Part shown: one piece after another, positions 1-12,910 of the stretch
Position numbering within the stretch: the stretch's first letter is position 1
How the letters are laid out: each line of letters begins with the position of its first letter
Origin: Spirometra erinaceieuropaei
Lineage: Eukaryota > Platyhelminthes > Cestoda > Diphyllobothriidea > Diphyllobothriidae
Length of the DNA: 64,000 nt
NCBI GenBank assembly: GCA_902702965.1
Contig: CACRXP010000001.1
Location: 757,568 to 821,567 of the forward strand
Direction: 5' to 3'
Program-made: the position numbers and the translations under genes
Notes under the pieces: generated by a model
What the model was told of the DNA's origin: nothing
The model's database searches: none
Seen by the model: the letters and a program-made list of their open reading frames with translations, nothing else

Positions 1-1600
1 AGCCACTTTTGTCTTTATGAAGGCGCCAATCCCCGCTGATGAAAGGAGCTTGCTTATTTTTTCATATACCTATTTTAAATATACATATTACAGACAACTG
101 CCTTCGGAAGATAATCATGATGGTAAAGCTTAATGCCACATGCCTCGTGCAGACACGGGACCGTTGAATGTAAATCATAGATAACGACTTGAGTGAGTAG
201 TTTCCTGTCCACCAAAAGAACTGGCTCCTAACTATTTGTGTGTCATTTCCAACCCTGACTTTTCCAGCGAACACCTCAGAGTGAAGGCCTTGGCGATTTG
301 ACTAGGAATGGGTTCAACTCTTCACCGAAGCAATGCCCAATAAAGGCAATTTGCTTCAGAGTTTGCAGCTGGCCGACAGGTCCCATCAAGCCAAATGGGA
401 TAAAACAATCGAGGTAAATCCTGAGGTATTCCCCTCACGGAAAAGATACGTCTTCCCCACTATAAGGATTTAACTTCTTCGTACTATCGCGGTGTACTAA
501 AAGCCCTGAAATGGAATTTCTCCAGCTGGTAGGATAATTTCGCCTTCATCTAGAATGATGGTTTGACTGCAAAGCTGCCGATTACTTCGTTATTTGTGAC
601 ACGCCTCAATTTTGTGAGATCGAGCTCGATTATAATATGCGTTAGACTGCGGCTTCAGGTCAGAGCGAGTACCTGCTCTGGTTGTCTAGTGTTTTAAACT
701 GAATCGCTTACTGATAAGAACATGGCGCTAAGATCCACTTCAGGGAGAGTGACACGGGAGGAATGACGGAGCGTCTCTGTCCTCTCCGGTATTGAGCGTC
801 AAGCTGCAAGGACACCTTCTTAATGTGACCATTATGACAATCCTACTCGTGTGAACTCTGAAAATCTTTGGTGAAAATTTGATAAAATCAAAATGCGAGT
901 TCCAGGAATAAATACAGAGGAAAGGGAGGCCATTGCGTCTCCTTCTCTTTAGGGGAATCCTGATATATGTGAAGTTCGAGGCGAGACCGCGAGTCGTAAG
1001 CGTATAAGGACTGTTTGGTTTTTCTAGCCAATTATAGTTACGCCAGTCTCCGGTTGTCTTGATATTGCCTTGCAAATAGGAGGTAATGTGTAGAGGGAGG
1101 GAGGGTAAAGTAGATACAGCGGCAACTTACGCGAGTTTCACGGCCCAGCGTACTCGTCGGGCAACAGGTGACCTCGTCGTTTTCAAACGGCCCAACTACT
1201 CATGGCGTACTTTTTTCTTCATGCACTTCACTATTACGGATATATTCATCACACTTATCTAATTTACAATAAATACCAATGGTCTAAAAATTTTACTCAC
1301 ATGTCAGCAACTACTCGTTGAATGTTTTTACGGACCGTGACCATTTTCCCTGATAATATTGTGTAATTAAAAATCTAAGAACCCGTATCCGATGTCCTGA
1401 TTTCACTAAATAAATTTAGATTCAGAAACAAATGAACAAAACTGGGATTTTTGATCGGGATCCGAAAACTACTTGCTATGTAAAATATGTGCGACATGAC
1501 AATAGGACTCCCTAATACAAGTGGCCTTGTAGCAGATTCCAGGGAGGTCAGGATTTAGGGGTGCTACGTGTGAATAAGAACCCCCGGTAATACAAACGGG
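1..1600. other. No recognisable gene
   Basis: AT-leaning sequence with only short open frames on both strands. The longest, on the minus strand at 740-1075 (111 codons), lacks a recognisable motif and no second copy was seen in the window. I see no repeat or RNA gene here. Confidence 0.5.
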
Positions 1601-1616
1601 CACATTTTTCTGCGTC

Positions 1617-1695
1617 AAAACCTAACCGTAACATCAACCTTAACTCCAACCCTTTGGCTTAAACTTGATCCTAGCCCTAACTCCCAGCCCCCTGG
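1617..1695. repeat. Degenerate telomere-like (CCTAA)n tract
   Basis: Irregular tandem variants of CCTAAC / CCTTAAC / CCCTAAC with interruptions. Similar tracts occur at 12063-12165, 54610-54710 and 60796-60895. It resembles degenerate interstitial telomeric sequence, but the units are too irregular to call a true telomere. Confidence 0.45.
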
Positions 1696-2274
1696 GGATT
1701 AGTTCGAGGATTTTAGAATAGGAGGGTTTCTATTCCCGTGTCATACTTTAATAAAAATGGAAATTAAGGAGAAATGCAATGCGTTATTCCAGATCTAACT
1801 GCCAAAATTTAAAAAGTGATTCACCTTCTGTCTTTCATATGAGACACATCTATGGCTTCTAGGTGGCATTTGGAGGGCATTCTCCGTCCGCCCCATCACT
1901 ACTGACAACCTGAGGAGGCGGCAGGGATGTGCGAAAGTCAGCTGCCATGGAAATGAGCAGATCTCCTCCTCCCTTATCAACATTTGTTGCCGCCTTCCCA
2001 CCTCATTACACTTTAATCGCGTTGTATTCTGTGCCAAACGTCACCCACATCCTTTGTCAACACTCTCAAAGGGCTCGGATTTAACCCTATTGCGTGAGTA
2101 ACAGTAAGCAATAAGAAGATGCTGCGGAGTGCCATCGGGGTGTGCAATGCTTTGACGTTCGGGGGAAGAAGAAAGTGCTTAGAATGCATAAAACCGCTGT
2201 GAAACACAAAGAAAGCGCTTCAACAACATAAAACCGCTGGGAACCACACTTGGCCGTCTTGCCAAGTACTGTCC

Positions 2275-3225
2275 GTGACCAAGTTCCTTAAATACTAGCC
2301 AAAATGCTAATATTCGTTTTCGATTTGGAGGGATTACTTTAGTGGGGTTGTAATACTGATTATCGTTCAGTATTCTTCCAAGATATTTCAGTCACGACAG
2401 AATGCCGACTTTTGAGCGCCATTCTTTTCGGTCGTCTATAAAAACCGTACCTAAGTAGCATGCACTTTTTCTATTAATCTTCCATACTTTCACAAATTCA
2501 AATATATTTTATAAAAAAACATGCAAAATTGTTCTTTCCTGCACTCATTTGGTAGCAGACTGCGTCTTTCTCAAATGCCATGCTCAAAAAAGCATATCTT
2601 TATATTTAAAAAAGTTTGCAATTATGAGATTTTCAAGACCATGAAATGATCATTCGAGTAGTATCATGTCTGTCCGTTTATAAATCCCTCCTATGAAGTA
2701 CACAAACACAGTTCACATTCACTGCAAAATTTTATGAACTTCATATGTCGTCTTCCTAAGGGTATGGAGGAATTTGCGATTTTCCACACGCATGTAGCAT
2801 GTAGACTATAAATCCTGGACACAGATGTAACGGCCGATCGGACTCAAAATTATTCGGAAATAAAGGCCGTTTTCAAGCCGAAAAATGCGGATATGAAATC
2901 AATAGAAACATTTATTTGCTATCAAATAGGCATATGGGAGGTTATTCTTGATCACGTTTTTTACAAAATATACTAAAATATATAATGGCATTGAAAATCA
3001 GCGAAAAATGAGTGCTACTTAAGGAGTCATTTTGGTCAGTGGGGTTTTTTCCGACGGCCGAAAGGTAGTACATTCAAAAACCAACATCCTGGAGTAACAT
3101 AATAGTGTGGGATTATGCTGAATGTTAATCAGTACTGCAACCCCACCTAACCCATTCTTCCTAATCGAAAACACATTTCAGAATTTTAGTTTGCATGTCA
3201 CTATGTTGGTCGCTGAGTATAGATG
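2275..3225. mobile_element. Foldback-type element, copy 1 (long terminal inverted repeats)
   Basis: The left part (about 2275-2690) reads as an imperfect reverse complement of the right part (about 2800-3225). Landmarks in both arms are a block ending TTCGTTTTCGAT or GTGTTTTCGATT, a GTGGGGTTG block, and an AAGTAGCA block. No protein-coding capacity is visible. A second element with the same design lies 1.2 kb downstream (4373-5353), and a single related arm occurs near 23030-23290 and 40140-40350. Long inverted arms with a short centre and no ORF are typical of foldback or large MITE-like DNA transposons. The superfamily is unknown because no clear target-site duplication was established. Confidence 0.6.
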
Positions 3226-4372
3226 TAACAAAAATTGAGAGAGCAAGTGGTCGCGTATAAGTCGCCTTCACTTAACGGTTTTTTTTACACGCCTTAAATT
3301 TGCAGTAGGGTATACTAAAACTGCCCCCAGATGACGTGGTTGCAGACGCAAGCAGAACGGAAAGTATGCTAATAGCAATTTTGTATAAAAACATTAAGAA
3401 TTGCTTGACTGCGATTTCGAAAGGCTGAGTCCTTCGTTTTCGCGTAAAATAACCTCCGCACATAATGAGAAAGGTTCCGATAGCATAATTGGTCACGCAA
3501 TTTTTCAGGGATGGCATACTCGTATTCCTACTCTCTGATAGTTTTGGGTAATTCGCTACAATTTTTGCGATAGTTTATTTCCTAAAATCACCAGTGAGAG
3601 ACAATAGCGAGCGCACAAAGGCCGTCTTTATTTCTTTTGATTTTTAAAACGACCTTCTCTTCTTGTTTGAACGTATTTGTCTTCTTCAAGTGAAAATTCT
3701 TAAGACAAGGGAGGGCTGGATTGGTTGCCAACACTTGGCGCTTCTAGAACCGCGATCCTCATGCCATCTTCTGGACCCACTGAATGGGAAATCTGCAGAT
3801 TTTTCGCCCTTGTGAAAGGATTGACCACTTCAATAGAGGAGAGTTCCGGGATGAATATATACTAATCGCTTCGTGAGGTTACCTTCAGCTTCCATCAAAA
3901 TACAGTTTACTGATCTTTCACAGAAACAGTTCTTGGAGTTCTTATGATATCTATATTCCTCGGCTGTTCAAAGGATACGGTATTATGGGTGGGAATTACG
4001 TTCAAAGGCTCTATCTATTGCTTAAACTAAGATGAGCTGCAAAAGTACTTAAAAATAATGTCGTCTCTGGGGGGTTCTATTGGAAGTTCAAATTCCACAC
4101 TGATTGCTTCATAGTAATAATGATAAAACTCGTGCACATTAACCATGATCATACAACCATAGCATCAAAGTTTGGACTTGGTTGTCGCTAGATGCGAATA
4201 AGTGAGTTCCATGAGGTATTTGAAAGAGAGCCTCTGTGACTGATACAGGCATTCTGTTCACCAAGCGTTTTTAATCGGCCCTCGAACTCATTATCGGGAC
4301 AAACAGTCAATGTAGGCAGCGAACGTAAAGGCATGGAATTAGCAATTCCCACATTTATCATAGATGTCCGGA
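3226..4372. other. Spacer between two foldback elements
   Basis: No gene recognised. A short minus-strand frame (3272-3517) has no identifiable motif. Confidence 0.4.
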
Positions 4373-5353
4373 ATCACTGTGGGTGGGCTAACTCAATGAA
4401 GTGTCAACCAAAATTCCGAAATGCGTTTTCGTTTCGAAAAGACTAATTAGGTAGGGTTGTAGAACTAATCACTTTGCAGCCTGATTCAGCGTTACTTCAG
4501 GATGTCGGCTTTCGAATGAGTCTCTTTTTGACAGCATGAAAAAATGACCACTTAAGTAGCATGCATCTCTCTCACTGATTTTCGATTCCCTTTAAAATTC
4601 AATTATATTCCATAGAAAACATGCATAAAAATGTTCATTCTTTTGTTCATTCAGTATAAAAATGACGTCTCCTTCCAATTTTGTACACTAAGGAAGGGCA
4701 TAATTCGGTTTTAAAGAAGTTTATAATTGTGAGATTTTTTTAATAATGTGAAATGGCCGTTCATAAAACGTCAGGTCTCTGTATTTATCAATGTGACTTG
4801 TAAAGTTAGCAAAATGGCCCAAATCCACTGTTAAATTTCATGAACCCCATACGGCTTCCTCTTAATACCGTAGAGAAATGTATGCTTTTCCGTACGCGGA
4901 AATATACGGCTTTAGTTTGAAAACCCTGAGTGCAAATGTAACGGTATGTCGCGTTCAAAATTATTCGGGAATCTGAAAAGTTTTTGAAAACCGAATTATA
5001 CCCTTCCTTAGAGTATAACAATGGAAGAAGACATCATTCTCTACCGAATGCGTAGAAGAATGAATATTTTTATGCATGCTTTTGTGTGAAATATAATTGA
5101 ATTTTTAAGGGTATCGATAATAAATAAGAGAGATACATGCTACTATAGTGGTTATTTTTCACAGCGTATGGTTTTTTCATGCAGCCGAAAAGAGATTGGT
5201 TCAAAAGCCGGCATCCTGAGGCAACTGAATTATTGTAGAATTATGCTGCATGAGGATTAGTTTTACAACCCTACTTAGTTAATCTTTTCGGCAAGAAAGC
5301 GCATTTTTGAAATTTCGCTGACATTTCATCAAGTTAGCCGACATACTGTAGGG
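4373..5353. mobile_element. Foldback-type element, copy 2
   Basis: This is the clearest member. The left arm, about 4373-4790, contains GGCTAACTCAATGAAG and then GAAATGCGTTTTCG. The reverse complement of the right arm, about 4930-5353, gives GGCTAACTTGATGAAA and then AAATGCGCTTTC. Further inside, both arms carry AATTCAATTATATT, CATGCATAAAAAT and AAGGAAGG.ATAATTCGG in the same order. Each arm is about 400 bp and the unpaired centre under 200 bp. There is no coding capacity, so any mobility would have to be in trans. Confidence 0.7.
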
Positions 5354-6589
5354 AGATGATTGTTTGATCGCTTGCATCAGAGTTCTTAACGGCTACGATC
5401 TCACTGCCGACGCTGGTGGTTGGAGTAATAGTTACCGGACCATTTAACCCACTCAGGACTGACACCACAAATAGTGTTCACTCGCGCGCTCCCCACCTGA
5501 CTAATTACTCTGTCCAGGCAAAATAAGTAACAGGAAGGTCATTTTATCTGTTGATAGACTGGTAACCGGGCAGGCGTTGCACAGGTGGAGCATGTATTGC
5601 ACTGTTGTCACCACTTACAAGTATTTGGATGCAGTCGAAATAGCAGCGACTCGAGGGTTTGTATCATCTCTCCTCCTCGGTGACGTATGTTCGGCCTTTT
5701 GTGTAGAGTAAATTCGTTGTTCTTTCACCTGGTTGTTTTGCTAGCAGATGTACAAGGTCGATTTAGCGGCTCAAGACATGTCTTGGCCCTCAACTTTGGG
5801 GCCGAGTGCTTACAACCCTATTTCCGAGTGGCGTGAAAAGACAGCCGACGGCTTCCCAGGCACTCTTGACGTACGAGAGCGATGATCAAAATGTAAGCTC
5901 GTCGAGGTTTAGTCGGCCCCCATGTTCTTATATTTGCTGGTTGACCAAGTTAAGCAGGTAGCCATTCTTCCCGAATATCCGTCGAGCGCATTCTAATCCG
6001 GCAACCTTGGCTTAGGGTTCATTACAGTGGATCCCAGTGCACCACATTTGCCCCTGATTGAACGATTGCTCTTGAAAGTCAGTACCTGCGACGTATTTGC
6101 CGGTTTCCTGGACGCTGGCCTCTGAATCATCAGACTTTAGCTACAGACAAGGACAAACGGGATGCTGACTTGCCTTCTTTCTCCATCGTGAAGTTGGACA
6201 GACGGTGTTGGAGCGTTCTCTGGACTTCAAAACCTGATCAGATTTGATAACGACCAGGGTATTGCCCATTTCCCAAGCCCATAACTTCGGTTTCTGATGG
6301 TAAAAGACTCCTAACCGTAACCGCTTCAAGATCGTTCCACCTGCTAGCTGATTTTGTCGTCAAACCTGGAACAGGTTTTATCCTATATGCTCTCTTCCCT
6401 ACTCAACCCTAAAACTGTCTGGGTAGAGTTATTAGTCACGCAGGGAGTACGCGGGTGGATACTGCTTCCGGTGGCAGTACTGGTGAGTTAGATTGCCTGA
6501 TGCTCATCACGCCAATCATCGGCACCGTTTATGACAGAACTTACTCACCAGTTGCATCCTTCTAACCTTGTTTCCTGGAATCTTTAGAA
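5354..6589. other. No recognisable gene; weak similarity to another repeat
   Basis: About 5460-5560 weakly resembles the stretch near 18540-18640 and 21050-21130 (a phrase like AATAGTGTT..C..GCTCCC.C.TGACT..TTACTCT). The rest shows only short frames without motifs. Confidence 0.35.
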
Positions 6590-7000
6590 CAATGCCTACA
6601 CAGCTTGTATTCCAGCTCCAGTAGGCACATAAACGCAGACGTTGGCACGCACTTCTTCCCCGCCGCTTGCTTGTGGTTTGGTCTCCTAGGTTATCCCTCG
6701 TTTCCTCTATGCGTCTGTATGTGTTGTGGTTTAGAACCCTGGTCACTGTCCGCTGTAGACCAGGGGGTGTGTGTGTGTGGTACGCCTAGGTTGGGGTTGA
6801 CGCCGCGCCAGCCACCCGCGCACTCTCTCACTTCTGGTCGTCTTGACTATGTCTTGACACCAAGCCTATGTGAGGGAGGAGGAGGAGGAGGAGAGAGTGC
6901 GGTAGATGCTGTGCAAATCCACTATCACTATAAACTAATTCACGCGCAAGTCACCGTCTCTGGTCTCACCCTTCCGTGGAGCACACGGTGAACAGCCTCA
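6590..7000 (-). repeat. Interspersed repeat family B, copy 1
   Basis: Read on the minus strand this matches 48205-48520 and 52620-52945. Shared blocks are a GCATCTACC.GCACTCTCTCCTCC stretch with a TCC run, a GGTGTCA.G.CA block, and a CACACC..GGT.CA block. The plus-strand frame through it (6605-6991) is therefore probably not a gene. It includes a GGA run at 6876-6893 and a GT run near 6768. Confidence 0.6.
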
Positions 7001-7990
7001 GCAGCGTTGATCGAACTGTCGTATGTGCACCAGTATAGTGACTGTACTGGTAGAATACCCGACCTTCGTGTGGAGTGAATCGGAGAGGAATAAGTAATTG
7101 GTCAGCGCCAAAACCGCTACTCCGAACGTTACGTTAAATAGCCACCGGCGTACAAACCATCCCTACTCTGCCCACCTTAGCACTTCACGGCGCGGTCCAC
7201 GCCCACTAACTTTCGGCGGGCAACTGACATGGTTTTTAGGGACTGCATTGGCAACTAGCAGACTGCCTAATTCGCTGTCCAAAATCCAGGCTATTCTCGT
7301 AGCCCTGTTGAAACTACTATAATTATGGCGCTAACAACGGAAGTTACTTCGCGAAATGCACACTGTTTCTGTTTTTTAAACAGTTACTCTAAATAGATGC
7401 CAGGTCCATTTAACCCGAAAGAGTTGAGTTCACACAGCTGGAGTTCTGTTAGACGAACGCGAACTGCTGAGATTCCATACATATTTCATTTTCTATAGTC
7501 AATTTTCGTCAAAAGATGAACCGAATTTATCCTCCACCCAGGAGGAAGTAGTCTGTTGGCTTTTCGAATGCAAAAATGGCAACCAGGACATGCTTTTGGG
7601 TGAGTGATCAAGGCAATTGTCAACTAAATAGGCATAAGATACTTCGAAGAAAGTTAACCACTTTATTTTCGACAGGGAATTCGCAAAAACGCAGTTTAGA
7701 CTAGACGCGGGGACCTAGTTCGAGATGTTGACGGGACGCCCTTGGGTTTTGGACACTGTCCCTCGGCTTCTTTAACGTCCCCTCGGATAAGTTGTTCAAT
7801 CGAGAGGAATATCAATCACCTGAACGCAAGACAGTGAGGAAATAAAGAGTGCAACTAGCCGCTGTGACTTGGTCGATGTGAAACCAGACGATATGAACTC
7901 AGCATTTAGCATGGTTCAGGTCTTGCGGCCAGAGGTATGTTAGATGTAGGCCACTTTTGTAAAATCTGGAGAATTCCTTTACTCCTAGGC
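7001..7990. other. No recognisable gene
   Basis: Only short frames, the longest on the plus strand at 7098-7322. None has a recognisable domain. Confidence 0.4.
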
Positions 7991-8102
7991 GTTGTGTAGT
8001 ATCAAAAGAAGAGGAGGCGTTCACTGGGAGAGGTGAAACGCCTCCTCTTCTTTTGATATGCCACCCGGGAATCGCATTTTCACTACTATTGTTGTGTAGT
8101 AT
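7991..8102. repeat. Long hairpin flanked by 12-bp direct repeats
   Basis: The 12-mer GTTGTGTAGTAT occurs at 7991-8002 and 8091-8102. Between the copies, 8001-8024 pairs with 8033-8057 across an 8-nt loop; the arms differ by a single bulged T, and the stem includes AGAAGAGGAGGCGTT. An insertion bounded by a target-site duplication would look like this, as would a slippage product. No coding capacity. Confidence 0.7.
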
Positions 8103-9526
8103 ACTTCGTGGCCTTGCATTTCTCGCCTCAGTTTCCTGACTTCTGTCACGGTCGACTTGAAGGCATCCGGTTAGTGAAGAAAGAGGCCTAAACAGACCAT
8201 ATGTTCCTTTGCTGGACGTAATGACTGCTGTTTCTTACAAATCTATGTAAGCTACTCATGCCGAACGGTGATGGTGCCTGAACATACTACTCGCAATTGA
8301 TTAGTAGGCGTTCGTGTTTATTCTTTACCGACTAGCTGACTTGTTTTCTTTTCCTGTGCAATTATGTGGACAATCTCTTTTTCAATCGTCCACTTCTCGT
8401 CGCTTTTTCTTACAAATTTTGTGGCTAATAGGAAGTCTTAGGGGGTCCGCCTATTTTTGCCCTAATCAGGCTGATAACTAAATTGAAGACACTACTCGTG
8501 ACATTGGCAGACGTCCATAATCGTCGGGGCGTAGAGGGATCAGTTCGCACAAAGTTAGACTTTTCAGTTCCACATTTAGCAACTTGGGATTTACATAACA
8601 AGCATTTTGCCTATTAATGGTGTTTTTCCTACCGGATATATTTTTTTCTGAGACAGACAACTCATAGTAAAATTAAAGTGAACCTTCATCAACTTGTCAG
8701 ATTGGCGCGTGACTCTCACTTGTTGTGGTTGAAATTTTGCTAGTTTCCATTCCGTCCGCCCGCTAGCAGGACTGCTGGGGACCACAAACGTCTTTCCGAA
8801 TGATACATACCATGTATACTACATAGAATGCTCGCTTGGGTACGACCACTCCAGCATTATGTGAATCTCCCTGAAGGTTGATGACCAAAGAAACCATCAC
8901 ATAGGAAATACCCTATCTGCTCCCCCTGCATTTGCAAGTTAGATGTCGTAGAGCCCGATGGGATCTGCTAAAAGTAGCGAACACGTTTAATTCCACGACC
9001 TTTTTAACCGCAAGCGGATGATTACGGTGTAGAAACGCATGAGCCACCCTATATTCAGTAAACAACTCGTCATCTTCTAGCTAGACGCAGTACCAACAAC
9101 AGAATCGCGTCACAACCTGTCAACAAGGTATATCACCATATTCTTATCATTTCTGAAACTCTTAAGCATTATGCCTTAGTAAAATTCCGCCCTCTCCCCC
9201 GCCTCTCACATTGTTTTCAGGCATATGTCGCCGCTAGGCGCAGGTTCACATCTCCCCCAGGGTTTGCATTTTATTGGCAGGATTTCATTTCTTGTGACTA
9301 AGAAGAAGAACTAAGATATCCAGTTCTGGCGTCGAACCCAAGACGGGGTCTGCGGTGAGCGCCGTTAACCTGCAAACGTTTAGTTCAACTAGGGACGTGA
9401 TTCATAAATCATATTGGTGGGTACAAGTAACTGATTTCGAAATTAATAAATTGCATAGTTGACATTTGTTATTAGTAGGCATTCGCTATAACGCCTGACG
9501 GACTCCGTTAAAGTCCCTTGCTGGCA
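8103..9526. other. No recognisable gene
   Basis: Two overlapping minus-strand frames (8478-8660 and 8591-8785) lack motifs. No RNA gene or duplicated block was recognised. Confidence 0.4.
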
Positions 9527-10693
9527 GAGCACACTCACTTCGTGGCCAGTTTTTGGCCCCCACTGACATACAGTCGACTCGCGGTATTCGCGGAGGTCAT
9601 AGACCACGGCTACCTGCGAATAGCTGAAATACGCGAATACTTGAGACGCCTCTAAAAACGCTCATAGCTGCCTATTTCAGCGTTCGGACACCAAATATGT
9701 CTTAAACTATTATCCTACGACATATAAATGTTAATTGCTGCGCTTACATTAATATTATTGACAATATTTTACTATTGGCATTTGCTCACCAATACAATGA
9801 AAATTAGTAGCAAATATTTTAGATGGCTCGGCGGAAAAATAAACACGCAAATAAGCAGATCCGTGGACGTCGAACTGCGAAAAGGCGGCGGTGAAATGTA
9901 GTGTGGTTTTTTGCTTTTTTTTAACAAATAGGTCATTATAGGTCAGTATATATTGGGGGTAATAGGCAATGCCTTTGAAAATCCTATTGAAAACAGCGCA
10001 TCCAATATTAAATGTTAAACAATCGTGCTACTAAAATGATGTCAGTAACGTATACGTTTTACAGAACATTGTCTCTTGGAGTGCGAGACTGAAACTCGAG
10101 AACACTCGGTTGAAGGTGATAGTGGTAAAATGAGATAACGATCATCCGCATTAGCGGTAGATGTATGCAAGGCGTTGGTTTGATATAACAGAGTCATCGA
10201 TTAACTGTCTCGGAGGAAGGTCCCGCAAGACAATGGCATTATCTCCAGAAGCGCAAAATTACTATCAGCATGGTCAGATAAAATTGCTACTTTATATGTT
10301 AATCTAAAATGAAGAAAAAGGATGGCATGCAGTTGCTTTCACTAATTTCCTTCCAGGTGCATGAGGTCCGTTTCGGGTGACAAACCGCATTAGATGACAG
10401 TCTGTTCGCTGCTTGTGGTCAGTTTTCGGAGTACATGAGTGACGTTGAAATTTGGAGGCTAGACATCGTGAAAGGATGATCATTGCAGTAATTGCTCAAG
10501 GGGAGGGTACAACGCCGATTATGTGCATGAAACCCAGACTGTTTTCGCCGCTCCAAAAGCTTCGCGGTTTTTTTCGTCCACTTTCAGCTTTCCCTCCTCC
10601 TCCTCCTNNNNNNNNNNNNNNNNNNNNNNNNNNNNNNNNNNNNNNNNNNNNNNNNNNNNNNNNNNNNNNNNNNNNNNNNNNNNNNNNNNNTCC

Positions 10694-10727
<34 letters not shown>

Positions 10728-11900
10728 GACTATCATCGTTCTTCACAGGACTGCAACTTAGCGTCGGGCGCATACTGAGTACGTCCAAAAACACGTGCAT
10801 AGGCTTTTAGCTAGAACTTCAGAATGATGAAAACATTCATAATTTGCAAAGTACCCCAACACCACATTTACAGGTGTAAATATTGTTCCCTTTATGATGT
10901 TGAAGTTTTCAGCATCCAAATCGAATGCCACATAGATGCCGGACATATGGTAAAGGCGATACCGTATCGGCATTGAGTGCTACTCATCTTTTCATATGAT
11001 GCGCATGGCTGTTTGGACGTTCGTTAATCCTCCTTCATTTCGCCACTACGGCTTGTGGATTCAGAGCTCTAGCGGAGCGTTGCGGTTCGTGGATGCCTAC
11101 TTAGTTGTGTTATGCCGTGTGGGCTGGCGCGCTGGCGCGCTGACTTACTGTGTCTGGAAACCGGACCTCCAGCACGAGTCACTCCACTTGCTACTCTTGC
11201 GGCCTCGCAGCGGTGAGTGTACTCAGAGCGTCACACACATGAAGCCAAGTCTTGATTAGCTGAAGACTGAGGGCAGAGTAGTAAGGGTTTTTATTGTGCG
11301 CAGAATCATTTGTCACACTCTGTAGGCCGGTAGTTGGCACTGGTGAGGCCAGGGTGGGTACTGACGGCGTCAAATCGTGCCCGAGTGATAGAGAGAGAAA
11401 GGATGGCGCTCAAGTGGATTTTTGACCAAGCGGTGGGTGTTGCACTAGCCATGGGGTGACGCGTTCAAGCGGGGCGTAGACGGCCGTGAGCGCCTGAATA
11501 CGTGCGTGCAAACTTGCGAGTAGATCGGGGGAAGCCCACGGGGTCACTACTGCCCGATTCCGCAACTCGTCAAACACCTACTTTTGCTAAACATAACCGG
11601 AGATCTGGGCTGGATTTCTTGATGACACTGTCGAGGTCGTTACAAAGGATCCCGTCGAGCACGTCAACTTCTGGACATGGATTATCCCTGAATCGTCTTC
11701 GAAGATTTTATACCAGGGTAGTATAGCTCACAGCATGGCGCCTTTGTTCAATGCCTCGCTGCGTGACGGTCATCGGCTTTCCCCGCAGGAAGCGCCAGGC
11801 CCACTGGCCACACAGTCTGGTCGACTGCAAGGTGCGCAGACGCGCGCATTCAGACGGTCGCAGCCGTCCATGCTCCACTTGTCATTCCCGAGTTATTGAC
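9527..11900. repeat. Family A long repeat, copy 1, first part
   Basis: Matches 48552-50660 and 52260-52513 in direct orientation with moderate divergence. Shared landmarks in order: GGCCAGTTTT, GCGGTATTCGCG, ATACGCGAATACTTGAGACG, TCTAAAATGAAGAAAAAGG, TTCATTTCGCCACTACGG, CATGGATTATCCC and CACAGCATGGCGCC. No convincing protein is encoded. It contains the microsatellite gap at 10596-10727 and a small tandem of GCTGGCGC near 11127-11147. The second copy has a hAT-like element inserted at the point corresponding to about 11605 here. Confidence 0.65.
10596..10727. repeat. TCC/TCA microsatellite with assembly gap
   Basis: A (TCC)n run enters an 83-base block of N (10608-10690), and a (TCA)n run emerges. 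The equivalent place in family A copy 2 (about 49430-49455) holds a short uninterrupted TCA run. The poly-His, poly-Ser and poly-Asp reading frames here are artefacts of the microsatellite. Confidence 0.9.
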
Positions 11901-11999
11901 GTCAGTGAAATGAGCAGGAACAAATGAGCCTCGACGTATCCGAGTGAGTAGGGCTGTTTCTCAAAGTTGCTTTTCTTAACGCATTAAACAGAACGCTTT

Positions 12000-12910
12000 A
12001 ATAGTGCACGGCCAAAAGTACCCCCCTATTACGGGTGATCTTGAGCTAACTTCCAAGGGGTTTGGGGTGGCGGACAGGGTTAGGAGAAATAATGCTAGGG
12101 TTAGATTTAAACTGGGCAGTATTAGTGTTGGGGTTGGGGAGGTTGAGGTTAGGGTAAGTTATGAGATAGGGGCATAGGTCCCCTCTTGAAATATAGCGCC
12201 AGGCCACCTGTAATAGAGGAGTACGTATACCCGTATCCAATAAAGGCTTCGTGTCGCCTCAGAATACGGACGTAGAAATGGTGGGAGTAATTGCCCTCTG
12301 GAAGTTCTTCATTCACCGTGTCACCCTTGAGCTGCAAATATCAGGCAGTAACTTTTCAACTTGGTTTCAGTATTCGCCTTTATCATTATCTACGTGAACT
12401 ACCTAGAGGAAACTGAGCGGTCTTTTTAATGCAGAAAGCTGCTGTAAAGGTATTTGAGCTGAAAACATAAGGAACGCAAGACGTTTTCCATAGAACTAAA
12501 ATAGAAGGATCGCTGGCACTCGACAGCGCAATAGCTCAGAAAATATTTGCCAGTGCCAAGGAGTGCAGAGGAGAATCAGCTTATTTTATTGGTGTTTTGG
12601 CAGATTTGAATAATTGATTTGGTCCAGTCGGGAAAAACTCGGCAGCCTCGTTGGGGCCTCGTAGCTCCGATAGTTAAAGCGTTAGCTGTACTCAAGCCTT
12701 GCCCTTGCTGTCGTGACCTCGGATCCAACCGAGGCCGCCTAATTTTGCACAGTCGGGTCAAATGGATCTGTTTATATCAATAATCAAAAGGCCTTTCTGT
12801 TTTGCGGTCGAGATGTCAACCACAGATTTAGAGATTCAAGTTGCCGCGGCAGCCACAGAAAGTGAACCGGTTTCCCAAACCAGCCGAGGACGCTGTGCCC
12901 CCTTATTGCA
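12000..12910. repeat. Family A long repeat, copy 1, second part
   Basis: Matches 54481-55440. It starts with a degenerate GGTTAG-type tract (12063-12165), continues through shared CTACGTGAACT and TTTTTAATGCAGAAAGCTGC blocks, carries a tRNA-like SINE head (12655-12739), and ends near a shared GTGA.CCGGTTTCCCAAAC block. Confidence 0.6.
12655..12739 (+). repeat. tRNA-derived SINE 1, copy 1
   Basis: Begins GGCCTCG followed by an A-box-like TAGCTCCGATAGTTAAAGCG, and ends with a B-box-like GGATCCAACC followed by CGAGGCC. The outer seven bases GGCCTCG and CGAGGCC are perfectly complementary, like an acceptor stem. Other copies are 55180-55267 (+) and 22458-22546 (-). The stretch between the A and B boxes is long and the stems imperfect, so this is a tRNA-derived promoter head rather than a working tRNA gene. 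Isotype not assigned. Confidence 0.65.

Noticed and set aside
6605..6991. 128-codon plus-strand frame
   Set aside because: It is antisense to repeat family B and includes low-complexity GT and GGA runs.
10452..10800. Poly-His / poly-Ser / poly-Asp proteins across the N block
   Set aside because: They are translations of a TCC/TCA microsatellite and unknown bases, in three frames at once.
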